Assembly: GCF_003312875.1 (NCBI RefSeq)
Contig: NZ_CP015163.1
Coordinates: forward strand, 4,464,001 to 4,528,000
Direction: 5' to 3'
From: Amycolatopsis albispora
Lineage (GTDB): Bacteria > Actinomycetota > Actinomycetes > Mycobacteriales > Pseudonocardiaceae
DNA length: 64,000 nt
Shown here piece by piece: positions 26,313-34,638 of this stretch. Position 1 is the stretch's first letter; the number at the start of each line of letters is the position of its first letter. The position numbers and the translations under genes are program-made. The notes below the pieces were generated by a model. That model was not told where the DNA came from, ran no database searches, and saw only the letters and a list, made by a program, of their open reading frames with translations.

Positions 26313-27749
26313 TCACGACTCCCGCAGGCGCGAGTGGCGGCGTCCGTACAGGAAGTAGATCAGCAGGCCCAAAGCCAGCCAAGCGGCGAACCGCAGCCAG
26401 GTCAGCACGTCCAGGTTCAGCATCAGGTACAGGCAGGCCAGCGCCGCCACCACCGGTAGCACCGGCGAGAACGGCACGGTGAACGGCCGCTGCAGGTCGG
26501 GGCGTTTGCGCCGCAGCACCGGCACCGCGATCGCCACGATGATCATCGCGGACAGCGCGCCGATGCTGACCATGTCGGACAGTTCGGTGATCGGCACGAA
26601 CGCGGCCAGCAGCGCGATCAGCACCGCGCCGATGATGGTCACCCGGTGCGGCGTGCCCCAGCGCGGGTGCACCGTGCCCAGTTTCTTCGGCAGCAACCCG
26701 TCCCGCCCCATGGCGAAGCCGATCCGCCCGATGGTCACCAGTTCCACCATCATCACCGACGTCAGCCCGGTGACCGCGCCGAGTGAGATCAGCGCGCTGA
26801 TCCAGTGCATGCCCACCGAATCGAACGCGTCGGCCAGTGGCGCGCCCTCGTCGATCTCGGTGAACGGCACCATGCCGGTCAGCACCAGCGAAACCCCGAT
26901 GTAGAGCAGCGCGCAGATGCCGAGCGCGCCGAGAATGCCGACCCGCAGGTCCTTGCGCGGGTTCCGGGTCTCCTCGCCGAGGTTCGCCAGCGCCTCGAAA
27001 CCGGTGTACGCGAAGAAAACGATCGCCGCCGCGGTGAGCACACCGGCGATGCCGAAGGCCGACTGCTCCAGCCCCAGTCCGGCCTCCACCACCGGCTGGT
27101 GCAGCACGTCGGCGTCCTCGCCAGCCGGTCGCGACGGCGGGATGAACGGCGTCAGGTTCGAACTCTTCACGAAGAACACGCCGATCCCGAGGATCAGCAG
27201 GCACACCGCCACCTTCACCACCACGAGCGCGTTGGTGAACAACGCCGACTGCTTGATCCCGGCCACCGCCACCACGGTCAGCACGCCGATGATCAGCACC
27301 GCGCCGACGTTGATCGTGGCCTCCTCGCCGAACCACTGCGGCGGCAGCCCGAGCAGGTTCGCCAGGTACCCGGACCAGCCACGCGAAACCACCGCCGCGC
27401 CGAGCGCGAACTCCAGCAGCAGGTCCCAGCCGATGATCCAGGCGAACACCTCGCCGAGCGTGGCGAAGGCGTAGGTGTACGCGCTCCCGGCGGTCGGCAC
27501 GCTCGACGCCAGCTCGGCGTAGCAGAGCGCGGCCAGCCCGGCGACCACGGCGCCGATCACGAAGGACAGCGTCACCGCGGGGCCGGCGTGGGTTTTCGCC
27601 TCGACCCCGGCGAGGGTGAAGATGCCGGTGCCGATGATGATGCCGACCCCGAAACCGACCAGGTCACGGCCGCGCAGACGGCGTTTGAGGTCACCGGTTT
27701 CCTGCCGCTTCAGCACCGTGTCGACGTCCATGGTGCGCATGATTCCCAT
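26313..27749 (-). CDS. APC-superfamily amino-acid permease (CAT/YfnA-like)
   Basis: The 478-residue protein has about 12 membrane helices. It opens with RRLRGRDLVGFGVGIIIGTGIFTLAG, split here as the RDLVGFGVG and IIIGTGIF elements typical of helix 1 of cationic amino-acid transporters. FFAYTGFEALANLGEE near residue 265 is the other family signature. It is predicted to exchange or import amino acids; the specific substrate is not readable. Two starts are possible, ATG 27749 and ATG 27740. Neither has a strong ribosome site, and GGGA precedes the second closely. It is divergent from the DUF574 methyltransferase. Confidence 0.88.
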   Translation of the reverse strand: MGIMRTMDVDTVLKRQETGDLKRRLRGRDLVGFGVGIIIGTGIFTLAGVEAKTHAGPAVTLSFVIGAVVAGLAALCYAELASSVPTAGSAYTYAFATLGEVFAWIIGWDLLLEFALGAAVVSRGWSGYLANLLGLPPQWFGEEATINVGAVLIIGVLTVVAVAGIKQSALFTNALVVVKVAVCLLILGIGVFFVKSSNLTPFIPPSRPAGEDADVLHQPVVEAGLGLEQSAFGIAGVLTAAAIVFFAYTGFEALANLGEETRNPRKDLRVGILGALGICALLYIGVSLVLTGMVPFTEIDEGAPLADAFDSVGMHWISALISLGAVTGLTSVMMVELVTIGRIGFAMGRDGLLPKKLGTVHPRWGTPHRVTIIGAVLIALLAAFVPITELSDMVSIGALSAMIIVAIAVPVLRRKRPDLQRPFTVPFSPVLPVVAALACLYLMLNLDVLTWLRFAAWLALGLLIYFLYGRRHSRLRES

Positions 27750-27833
27750 GCGGGCACCGTATGAGGTCCGATCTCTTCCCGCAGCGCAACGCCCACCCGC
27801 TACGGTGTGCGCAGGCGAAGGCGAGGAGAACTC

Positions 27834-28682
27834 ATGTCCGACCACGATCCCGAGTTCGTACCCGACGGCGTTGATCTCGACCGCCCCAATCCGGCCCGGA
27901 TCTACGACTGGTTCCTCGGCGGCACCGCGAACTGGGCGATCGACCGGGAGTTCGGCGCGAAGGCGGTGGCCGCGTTCCCGATGGTGCGGTCGATGGCCAA
28001 GGTCGGCCGCGAGTTCCTCGGGCGTGGTGTGCACTACCTGGCGCGCCAGGGCATCACGCAGTTCCTCGACCTCGGCTCCGGCGTGCCGACCGTGGGCAAC
28101 GTGCACGAGATCGCCGACTCGGTGAACCCGGCCAGCCGCTGCGTCTACGTGGACAACGAGCCGGTCGCGGTGGCGCATTCGCAGGTGCTGCTGGAACGCG
28201 AAGGCGATCTGCGGCGGCACGCGGTGATCCAGGCCGACCTACGTGACCCGGAGGACATCTGGGAACGCGCGATGGGCACCGGCGTGCTGAACCCGAAGGA
28301 GCCGATCGGGCTGATCATGGTGAACGTGCTGTACTTCGTCAGCCCGGAGGACGGCCCGAACGAGATCATCGCCCAGTACCGGGACCTGCTGCCGTCGGGT
28401 TCGTATTTCCTGTCCTCGCACATGACCGTCGATGGCGTCCCGGCCGAGGGCGAGGAGGAACGCGCCGAGGTCCGGCGCCAGTACCGCAACTCGGCCACGC
28501 CGCTGCACCTGCGTTCCCGCGAGGAGTTCACCCGCTTCTTCGACGGCTTCGAACTGGTCGAGCCGGGCATCACCTGGATCCCGGAATGGCGGCCGGAAGA
28601 ACGCGCCTCCGAAGCCACCCAGGACTTCCTCGCCCAGCCCGCCACCAGCAGCGCCTTCGCCGGGCTCGGCCGCAAACCCTAG
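27834..28682 (+). CDS. SAM-dependent methyltransferase, SAV2177/DUF574 family
   Basis: The 282-residue protein begins with the actinomycete-specific signature RPNPARIYDWFLGGTANWAIDREFG and continues with QFLDLGSGVPTVGNVHEIA as the SAM-binding motif. VYVDNEPVAVAHS is the acidic motif. This family is present in dozens of copies in streptomycetes and relatives, and its substrates are unknown. The start has GAGGAG 6 nt upstream of ATG 27834. It is divergent from the permease. The following MarR gene starts 11 nt after its stop. Confidence 0.9.
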   Translation: MSDHDPEFVPDGVDLDRPNPARIYDWFLGGTANWAIDREFGAKAVAAFPMVRSMAKVGREFLGRGVHYLARQGITQFLDLGSGVPTVGNVHEIADSVNPASRCVYVDNEPVAVAHSQVLLEREGDLRRHAVIQADLRDPEDIWERAMGTGVLNPKEPIGLIMVNVLYFVSPEDGPNEIIAQYRDLLPSGSYFLSSHMTVDGVPAEGEEERAEVRRQYRNSATPLHLRSREEFTRFFDGFELVEPGITWIPEWRPEERASEATQDFLAQPATSSAFAGLGRKP

Positions 28683-28692
28683 GATCGGCCCC

Positions 28693-29151
28693 ATGAGCGA
28701 GGGGCTGAGCGTCGACGAGGGCATCCGGACGCTGCTGCTGCTCATGCCGCGCATGGCCGGGCGGGTCAAGCGCATCCCGATCCCGGAGCAGCTGCGTTCG
28801 TTCTCACTCGCCCCGCGGCACCTGTCGCTGCTGGCCTACCTGCTGTTCGACGGGCCGATGACGGTGAACGAACTGGCGCGCCTGCTCCAGGTCGCGCCCG
28901 CCACGGTCAGCCTGATGGTCGGCGACCTGAGCCGTCAGGGTGTGCTGGAACGCCGCGAGGACGAGCAGGACCGGCGGCGCACCATCGTGAGCATCGCCGA
29001 GCAGCACCGCGACGCGGTGGACGCGTGGCTTTCCGCGGGCGCGAAGGCCTGGCGGAAGGCGCTGGAGCCGCTCACCCCGGAACAGCGGCGGCTCTTCGTC
29101 GAAACGCTGGAGACCTACGAGCGGGAAGCGACCGCCGAAGGCCGCTCGTGA
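28693..29151 (+). CDS. MarR-family transcriptional regulator
   Basis: The 152-residue protein has a winged-helix core: LSLLAYLLFDGPMTVNELARLL, then VAPATVSLMVGDLSRQGVLERREDEQDRRR. The DxRR wing is characteristic of MarR. There is no Shine-Dalgarno sequence. A TAGGAT hexamer at 28680-28685 lies 7 nt before the ATG, so the message may be leaderless (inference). The hexamer overlaps the stop of the DUF574 gene. The target is unknown; the neighbouring methyltransferase gene is a candidate. Confidence 0.85.
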   Translation: MSEGLSVDEGIRTLLLLMPRMAGRVKRIPIPEQLRSFSLAPRHLSLLAYLLFDGPMTVNELARLLQVAPATVSLMVGDLSRQGVLERREDEQDRRRTIVSIAEQHRDAVDAWLSAGAKAWRKALEPLTPEQRRLFVETLETYEREATAEGRS

Positions 29152-29155
29152 CGCT

Positions 29156-29551
29156 CTAACGGGAAAGTTCCAGCACGACCCACACCGTGCGGATGCCGCC
29201 GGCGGTGCGCACACCCCAGTCCATCGGCACCTGCTCCAGCAGCAGCCTGCCGTCGGCGATCTCCTCGGGGGTGGCGGGCAGCGGCACACCGCCGGTCGCG
29301 GCAGCGTCCAGTTCGAGGTGCAGGCGCACGGCTTCCCGGTTCAGTGCGATGCGGATTTCGGTCACGCGCTCGCGGTGGCGTTCGGCGTCCCGGATCAGCT
29401 CGTCCACCACGAGCAGGGTGCGGTGCACCGACTCGGGGCTGGTCCCGTCGAGCATCAGGCGCACCTGGCTGCGCGCCCAGGACGCGCTCTCCGGGCCGCC
29501 GGTCAGTGACATCCTCGCGTTCAGGATCTGGTCAGGCCTCGGCGTGGTCAA
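29156..29551 (-). CDS. Small GHKL ATPase-like (anti-sigma-factor-like) protein
   Basis: The 131-residue protein has the size and pattern of stand-alone RsbW/anti-sigma-like ATPase domains: ASWARSQVRLML, VVDELIRDAERH as the N-box position and a terminal beta strand VWVVLELSR. The N-box normally reads ELVxNAxxH; here the Asn position is Asp, and the G-box is hard to recognise, so ATP binding may be weak or lost. The TTG start at 29551 has GGAGGAG 6 nt upstream and gives a sensible length. It is convergent with the MarR gene, with 4 nt between stops. Confidence 0.6.
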   Translation of the reverse strand: MTTPRPDQILNARMSLTGGPESASWARSQVRLMLDGTSPESVHRTLLVVDELIRDAERHRERVTEIRIALNREAVRLHLELDAAATGGVPLPATPEEIADGRLLLEQVPMDWGVRTAGGIRTVWVVLELSR

Positions 29552-29628
29552 CGTCGGCTCCTCCCGGCTACTGGGCTGGTTACCTGTACCCGGAACCCGG
29601 CCGGGCGAAACCCCGGAGGGTGAACACA

Positions 29629-29691
29629 ATGAACGAAAACGTGACCACGGTCACCACCGCGGTGATCCTTGACCGGCATTCGGCCCGTTGA
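29629..29691 (+). CDS. Possible 20-residue leader peptide
   Basis: ATG 29629 has GGAGGG 8 nt upstream and opens a frame of 20 codons (MNENVTTVTTAVILDRHSAR) ending 14 nt before the GTG of the secreted esterase. The good ribosome site and position upstream of a gene make a translated leader possible. There is no run of a regulatory codon and no clear attenuator hairpin, so this is speculative. Confidence 0.3.
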   Translation: MNENVTTVTTAVILDRHSAR

Positions 29692-29705
29692 TCAAGGAGG
29701 ATCAC

Positions 29706-30647
29706 GTGCTCCGACCACTACGTTCCGCACGGCTGCTGCTGGCGGCCGCGGCGGTGCTGCCCGTCCTGCTGGCCGCCCCGGCCGCCGCGCGTCCCGGGGT
29801 GCCCGACCGGCCGCTGCCCACCACCGGCTGCGGTCACGCCCCGCCGGTCACCCCGGGCACCACCGGCGCGCAGACCCTCGTCTCCGGCGGGCTGACCAGG
29901 GAATACACCCTCCACGTGCCGTCGAACTACCAGCCGGACCGGCCCACCTCGGTGGTGCTGTCCTTCCACGGGCACAAGCGCACGTCGCGGTGGCAGGAGG
30001 AGCTTTCGGAGTTCTCCGGGCTGAACACCATCGCCGTCTACCCGCAGGGCGTGCCCGGCACGGACGGCGAATCGGCCTGGACCGGGGCGCCGTACTCCGC
30101 CGACGTCGACGACGTGTTGTTCACCAGCGACCTGCTGACGAAGCTGCAGTCGCAGTTGTGCGTGGACGCGCGGCGGGTCTACGCCACCGGCAAGTCCAAC
30201 GGTGGCGGTTTCGCCGGGGTGCTGGCCTGCCGCCTGCCCGGCCGCATCGCCGCGTTCGCGCCGGTCGCGGGCGCGTACTACCCGCAGGGCGGCGACTGTT
30301 CGCCCAGCAGGCCCGCGCCGATCCTCGCCTTCCACGGCACCGCGGACGCCACCATTCCCTATGCCGGAAATCCGGCGAAGGGCCTGCCCGCCATTCCCGA
30401 CTGGCTCGGAAAATGGGCGGCGCGCAACGGTTGTTTCGCACATCCGGTGACCTATTCACCGCAGCCGGAAGTGACCGTGCGGAAATGGCTCGGCTGCGCC
30501 GAACGGAGCAATCTCCAGCATTACCGCATCGACGGCGCGGGCCACGTTTGGCCCAGCACCAAGCCGAACAACGACTCCGCGACGCCGACGGTCATGGACG
30601 CGACACCGGTCATCTGGCGCTTTTTCCAAGGTCAGCGGCTGCGCTAA
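29706..30647 (+). CDS. Secreted alpha/beta-hydrolase, LpqC/PHB-depolymerase-like esterase
   Basis: The 313-residue protein has a signal peptide: RPLRSAR, a hydrophobic run to about 25, then cleavage after AAPAAARP. The family pattern of polyhydroxybutyrate depolymerase/feruloyl-esterase-like hydrolases is visible: VVLSFHGHKR, nucleophile GKSNGGGF (Ser in G-x-S-x-G, with Lys in the first x), acidic FHGTADATIP and terminal GAGHVWP as the catalytic His. Four or more Cys fit an exported disulfide-bonded enzyme. GTG 29706 follows AAGGAGG. The upstream in-frame ATG at 29688 lies within the ribosome-site region and was rejected. Confidence 0.83.
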   Translation: MLRPLRSARLLLAAAAVLPVLLAAPAAARPGVPDRPLPTTGCGHAPPVTPGTTGAQTLVSGGLTREYTLHVPSNYQPDRPTSVVLSFHGHKRTSRWQEELSEFSGLNTIAVYPQGVPGTDGESAWTGAPYSADVDDVLFTSDLLTKLQSQLCVDARRVYATGKSNGGGFAGVLACRLPGRIAAFAPVAGAYYPQGGDCSPSRPAPILAFHGTADATIPYAGNPAKGLPAIPDWLGKWAARNGCFAHPVTYSPQPEVTVRKWLGCAERSNLQHYRIDGAGHVWPSTKPNNDSATPTVMDATPVIWRFFQGQRLR

Positions 30648-30722
30648 CCGAGAATTTCGCTGACCATATTTCGAATTGGCAACTTCGCCGTCATGGGGTA
30701 ACCCATTCCGGGTTCCTCTCGC

Positions 30723-31196
30723 ATGGAGACAGCGGAGAAGCTCTGCGTCCACCCCTCGGAGACCTGTGGCGCGGCGGTCGCCGACGCCGTCGCCGGTGAC
30801 CCGGCCGCGATCGACCGGCTGATCGCGGCCGTCCGGCCGTCGGTGGTCCGGTACTGCCGAGCCCGCATCGGCAAGCACGGGGACGGTTTCGGCCCGGCGG
30901 ACGAAGTGGCGCAGGAGGTCTGCATCTCGGTGCTGACCGCCCTGCCCACCCGCCGGGACGACGGCTCGTTCCGCGCGTTCGTCTACGAGATCGCCCACCA
31001 GCGCGTCGGTGAGGCGGTCGGTGCCGGTGACGGGCTCGGCGCGTTCGTCCGGGAACTGCCGGAGATCGAGCGGGAGGTCGTGGTGCTCCGCGTGGCGGTC
31101 GGCCTCAGCGCCGAGCAAACCGCCGAGGCGATGGGCAGCACGCTGAGCGCGGTGCGGCAGATCCAGCACCGCGCGATGAAGCACTTACGTGGTTAA
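30723..31196 (+). CDS. Short ECF-type sigma factor (SigD/ShbA-like)
   Basis: The 157-residue protein has region 2 (IDRLIAAVRPSVVRYCRARIG, then ADEVAQEVCISVLTALP) and region 4 (LPEIEREVVVLRVAVGLSAEQTAEAMGSTLSAVRQIQHRAMKHL). By memory, mycobacterial SigD and Streptomyces ShbA look alike but have a longer sigma2-sigma4 linker of about 30 more residues. Here the linker is only EAVGAGDGLGAFVREL. ShbA transcribes the principal sigma gene in Streptomyces; that role is not claimed here. Its stop overlaps by 4 nt the stop end of the convergent SARP gene. Confidence 0.8.
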   Translation: METAEKLCVHPSETCGAAVADAVAGDPAAIDRLIAAVRPSVVRYCRARIGKHGDGFGPADEVAQEVCISVLTALPTRRDDGSFRAFVYEIAHQRVGEAVGAGDGLGAFVRELPEIEREVVVLRVAVGLSAEQTAEAMGSTLSAVRQIQHRAMKHLRG

Positions 31197-33142
31197 GCCC
31201 GAATGCGGTCGATCTCCAGCACGCAGGCCGCCGCGCTGCTGCGGTTGCCGACCCTGGTGAACCGCGACGACGCCGCGCGGAACAGGCGCGCGGCGTCCTG
31301 GCACTCGCCGAGCACGCGGTAGGCGCGGCCGATGTCGAGCCGGACCTGCGCGGCGCACTGGTCGTCTCGCAGGGACTCCAGTCGTTCGAGCGCCTGGTAC
31401 AGGCTGGCCAGCGCACGTTCCGGATCACCGCGGCGCAGGTGGAGCTGCCCGGACCGCCGCAGCACCAGCGCCATCCGGTGATCGTCGCCGAGGTCGGCAC
31501 ACAGCCGCCTGGCCTGTTCGAGCGCCGATTCGGCGTCAGCGAGCCGGCCGAGGTCGAGGCAGATCGCGGCGATCGAGGTGTGCGTGTGGGCGGCGCCGAG
31601 CCGGTCACCGCATTCGACGAACAGCTCCAGCGCGCGCACGGTCCTGGCGTGCGCCTGCTCCGGCCGCCACAGCACCCGCGAGACCACACCGAGGCCGGTC
31701 AGCGCGCGGGCCATGCCGGGCCGGTCGCCGCGCGCCGTGCTGATCCGGTACGACTCGGTCAGCGCCACCACCGCGTCGTCGTATTCGTCCCAGTAGATGT
31801 GGAGTTGGCCGATTCCGCGCAGCAGCGCGGCTTCCCCACGCCGATCGCCCGCGGCGCGCACGGTCGCGAGCGCGCGGCGGTGGCAGCGGGCCCATTCCTG
31901 GTAGAGCCCGCGGTAGTCGAAGTAGGCGGCCGCGGTGGTGGCGAGTTCCCAGGCCAGTTCGGCAAAACCGGCGTCGGCCGCGTGACCGACGGCGTCCTCG
32001 ATCGCCTGCTGCTCGGCTTCGAACCAGGCCAGCGGGTCGGCAGGGGCCGGAATGGCCACCGGCCACCGCTTCGCGCCGCCGGGCTCGGGCCGCAGCACGC
32101 TGCCGGGCAGCCGTTCGGCAGCTCGCTCGGTCAGCCACAGCAGGCCGCCGAACACCCGCTCCAAGGCGGAATCTCGTTCCGCGCCAACGATTTCCGGCAC
32201 GGACGAGCGCACCAGGTCGTGCAGCCGGTACCGCCGCCCGCTTGCCCGGACGAGCTGGCGTTCGTCCAGTGCACGCACCAGCACTTCGGCTTCGGCGGGG
32301 TCTCCGTCGACCACCGCGGCGGCCATCCAGGCGGAGAAATCGGGCATCGGCAACGCCGCCAGCCGGGTCAGCAGCAGCCGCGACGCGGGGGCGAGCCGCA
32401 GGTCCCGGTCCTCGGCGCGGAGAATGCCGACCTGGATCTCCCGCAGCGACGCCGACGGCTCGACGCCCAGTTCCTCGACCAGTTTCCCGCGCCACCGCTG
32501 GTAAACCGCCAGCGCCTCGGCGGCGCGGCCACGGTTCGCCAGTGCGGTCATCAACTGACCGCAGAACCGTTCGCGGAACGGGTGCGCGGTGATCAGTTCA
32601 CGCAGTTCGGTGCTCAGATCCTCGTCGGCGCCGATCCGCAGTTGCGCGTCAATGCATTCTTCGAGCGCGGTGAGCCGCCGTTCTTCCCAGCAGGCAACGA
32701 ATTCGGTGACCGCGTCGAGCCGGACGTCGCCGAGCACCGGGCCGCGCCACAACGCCAGCCCCTCGCGTAGGCGCCGCACGCCCGCTTCCAGCTTGCCTTC
32801 GGCGAGCAGCTCGCGACCGGCCCGAACGGCTTCGGCGAACATGTCCACATCAGACTGTCCTGATGCGACAGTCAGCCGGTAGCCGTGGCCCACCGTGGCG
32901 ATCGGGTCGTCCGGGTCACGCAGCGCCCGGCGCAGCTGCGAGACGAGCCCCTGGATCTGCACGCGATAACTGGTCGGCGGCACCGCGCCCCACAACGCCT
33001 CGGCGATGCGGTCCACGGAGACCACCTGGTTGGCCTCGGCCAGCAGGAGCGCACACAACCGGCGCGCCTGCGGACGGCCGAGTCGCAGTTCGCCGCCGTT
33101 CCGCTCGACCAGGAGCGGACCGAGCACCCGATACACCGTCAT
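31193..33142 (-). CDS. SARP-type regulator with BTAD and TPR but no NB-ARC domain
   Basis: The 649-residue protein has an OmpR-type winged helix (1-90: VLGPLLVERNGGELRLG, ARRLCALLLAEANQVVS), BTAD (about 95-240) and a TPR half (about 390-640). The NB-ARC ATPase that separates these parts in AfsR is missing: there is no Walker A. Shortly after BTAD the sequence enters the winged-helix portion that normally follows NB-ARC (PDFSAWMAAAVVDGD, YRLHDLVRSS). It therefore looks like an AfsR with the nucleotide switch excised, possibly constitutively competent (inference). Start ATG 33142 has a weak GGGGG upstream. It is divergent from the PadR gene. Confidence 0.85.
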   Translation of the reverse strand: MTVYRVLGPLLVERNGGELRLGRPQARRLCALLLAEANQVVSVDRIAEALWGAVPPTSYRVQIQGLVSQLRRALRDPDDPIATVGHGYRLTVASGQSDVDMFAEAVRAGRELLAEGKLEAGVRRLREGLALWRGPVLGDVRLDAVTEFVACWEERRLTALEECIDAQLRIGADEDLSTELRELITAHPFRERFCGQLMTALANRGRAAEALAVYQRWRGKLVEELGVEPSASLREIQVGILRAEDRDLRLAPASRLLLTRLAALPMPDFSAWMAAAVVDGDPAEAEVLVRALDERQLVRASGRRYRLHDLVRSSVPEIVGAERDSALERVFGGLLWLTERAAERLPGSVLRPEPGGAKRWPVAIPAPADPLAWFEAEQQAIEDAVGHAADAGFAELAWELATTAAAYFDYRGLYQEWARCHRRALATVRAAGDRRGEAALLRGIGQLHIYWDEYDDAVVALTESYRISTARGDRPGMARALTGLGVVSRVLWRPEQAHARTVRALELFVECGDRLGAAHTHTSIAAICLDLGRLADAESALEQARRLCADLGDDHRMALVLRRSGQLHLRRGDPERALASLYQALERLESLRDDQCAAQVRLDIGRAYRVLGECQDAARLFRAASSRFTRVGNRSSAAACVLEIDRIRA

Positions 33143-33251
33143 GCACAACCCCCAGGCCGACTGACGGTGTGACGGTATCAGGTTCGAGTGTCACTTCGGC
33201 CAAAAACTAACGAGTTGCCGCGAGCCAGCAGGGCTATATAGAGTTCTGTCT

Positions 33252-33578
33252 ATGCCGCGGATGACCCTGCAGACCCAGGCCGTGCTCGCCGCGTTTCTCG
33301 AGCGCGACGCCGCCGAGCTGTGGGGCTTCGAGCTCAGCAAGGCCAGCGGACTCCCGGCGGGCACCATCTACCCGATCCTCCAGCGCCTGACCGCCGCCGG
33401 CTGGATCACCAGCCGCTGGGAGGAGGCCGAGCACGCGCAGGGCGCCGGCCGCCCGCCGCGCCGGTACTACACGCTCACCACCGAGGGTCGCGCGCGGGCG
33501 GTGCACGCGCTGGCCGAGGGCGCCAAGAAGCGCGCCAGCCTGTCCCGCCTGCTCGGCCCGGCCGAGGAGGGCGCATGA
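33252..33578 (+). CDS. PadR-family transcriptional regulator
   Basis: The 108-residue winged-helix protein shows LWGFELSKASGLPAGTIYPILQRLTAAGWI, then RPPRRYYTLTTEGRA. These are the PadR signatures. There is no Shine-Dalgarno; TATATAG lies about 12 nt before the ATG, so a leaderless transcript is likely. TAGA-N6-TCTA at 33239-33252 straddles the start region and could be an autoregulatory site (inference). It is the first of four overlapping genes (PadR, small membrane protein, ABC ATPase, permease) and presumably represses that operon until a ligand or stress is sensed. Confidence 0.88.
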   Translation: MPRMTLQTQAVLAAFLERDAAELWGFELSKASGLPAGTIYPILQRLTAAGWITSRWEEAEHAQGAGRPPRRYYTLTTEGRARAVHALAEGAKKRASLSRLLGPAEEGA

Positions 33579-33925
33579 CCGCCGCCCTCCCCCGCTGGTG
33601 GCTGCCGCCGTTCACGCTGGCGACCGCCGCCCTGCTCCTGGCGCGGACCGAATGGCTCATCGCCGCGGTCAGTCTGTTGTGGACAACCACGGCGATGATG
33701 CTGGCCTCCGCCGCGCTCGTCGGCGTCACCCGCCGCTGCCTGCCGAGCGGCACCACCGTGCTGAACCGGCTCGCGATCGTCCTCCCCCGCGCCGAACGCG
33801 AGCACTGGCGCGCCGAACTCGTTTCCGTGCTGCACGCCTGCGAGGGCCGCGAGCGCACGCGCCAGGCCATCGGCTTCCTCACCGCGCTGCCGGTCACCGC
33901 GGTCACCAGCCGGGTCCACCGGTGA
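33575..33925 (+). CDS. Small membrane protein in PadR-ABC operon
   Basis: The 116-residue protein has two hydrophobic segments (about 7-24 and 27-47). A basic cytoplasmic tail follows (NRLAIVLPRAEREHWRAELVSVLHACEGRERTR broken by charged residues). Its ATG overlaps the PadR stop (ATGA) and its stop overlaps the ABC ATPase GTG (GTGA), so it is translationally coupled on both sides. I do not recognise the family. Similar small proteins often accompany PadR-regulated ABC exporters in actinomycetes. Confidence 0.65.
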   Translation: MTAALPRWWLPPFTLATAALLLARTEWLIAAVSLLWTTTAMMLASAALVGVTRRCLPSGTTVLNRLAIVLPRAEREHWRAELVSVLHACEGRERTRQAIGFLTALPVTAVTSRVHR

Positions 33926-34638
33926 TCCGGCTCGAATCCGTCAGCCAGCGCCACCGCCGCGGCCCGCTGGTCGTCGAGGACGTCGATCTGGAGATCAAGC
34001 CCGGTGAGCCGATCGTGGTGCTCGGCGAGAACGGCTCCGGCAAGTCGACCCTGCTGCGGGTGATCGCCGGGTGCGGCACACCGTCCGAGGGCCGCGTCAC
34101 CGGACGGCCGCCGACCGTGGGGTACGTGCCCGACCGGTTCCCCGCGCACCTGCGCATGCCCGCGTCGAGCTACCTGCGGCACCTGCAACGCGTCCGGCCG
34201 CGCGCTCGTCGTTCGGCGGATCCGGCGGACCTGTTGCGCCGCTTGGGTTTCACCGGCGGGCTGGACACGCCGATGAGCCGGCTGTCCAAGGGCAACGCGC
34301 AGAAGGTCGGCCTGGTGCAGGCGCTGACCAGCGGGGCCGCGCTGCTGGTGCTGGACGAGCCGTGGTCCGGGCTGGACGTCGGGGTGAGACCAGTGCTCAC
34401 CGAAGTGATCAGTGCTCTCGCACCGGCCACGGCGCTGGTGCTGACCGACCACACCGGCACCGCCGACGCCCTGCCGCACCACCGGAAACTGCGGCTGCGC
34501 GAGCGGAGGCTGACCGCCGAACCGGACGGCGAAGGCACCGTCGTGATCACCCTGTCCTGCCGCGGCGAACTCGCCGGACCACTGCTCGCCGAAGCGTCCC
34601 GGCTCGGCGCCACGGTCGAGGAGGTGCGCCGCACGTGA
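33922..34638 (+). CDS. ABC transporter ATP-binding protein
   Basis: The 238-residue protein has Walker A LGENGSGKST at 34-43 and Walker B LLVLDEPWSGLD near 150. The signature motif reads LSKGNAQK rather than LSGGQ, which is seen in drug-export or ABC-2 type ATPases. The switch His is plausible in LTDHTG. Residues after about 185 form a short C-terminal extension. The GTG start overlaps the upstream stop and the gene is coupled to the following permease by GTGA. It powers the membrane protein encoded next. Confidence 0.88.
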   Translation: MIRLESVSQRHRRGPLVVEDVDLEIKPGEPIVVLGENGSGKSTLLRVIAGCGTPSEGRVTGRPPTVGYVPDRFPAHLRMPASSYLRHLQRVRPRARRSADPADLLRRLGFTGGLDTPMSRLSKGNAQKVGLVQALTSGAALLVLDEPWSGLDVGVRPVLTEVISALAPATALVLTDHTGTADALPHHRKLRLRERRLTAEPDGEGTVVITLSCRGELAGPLLAEASRLGATVEEVRRT

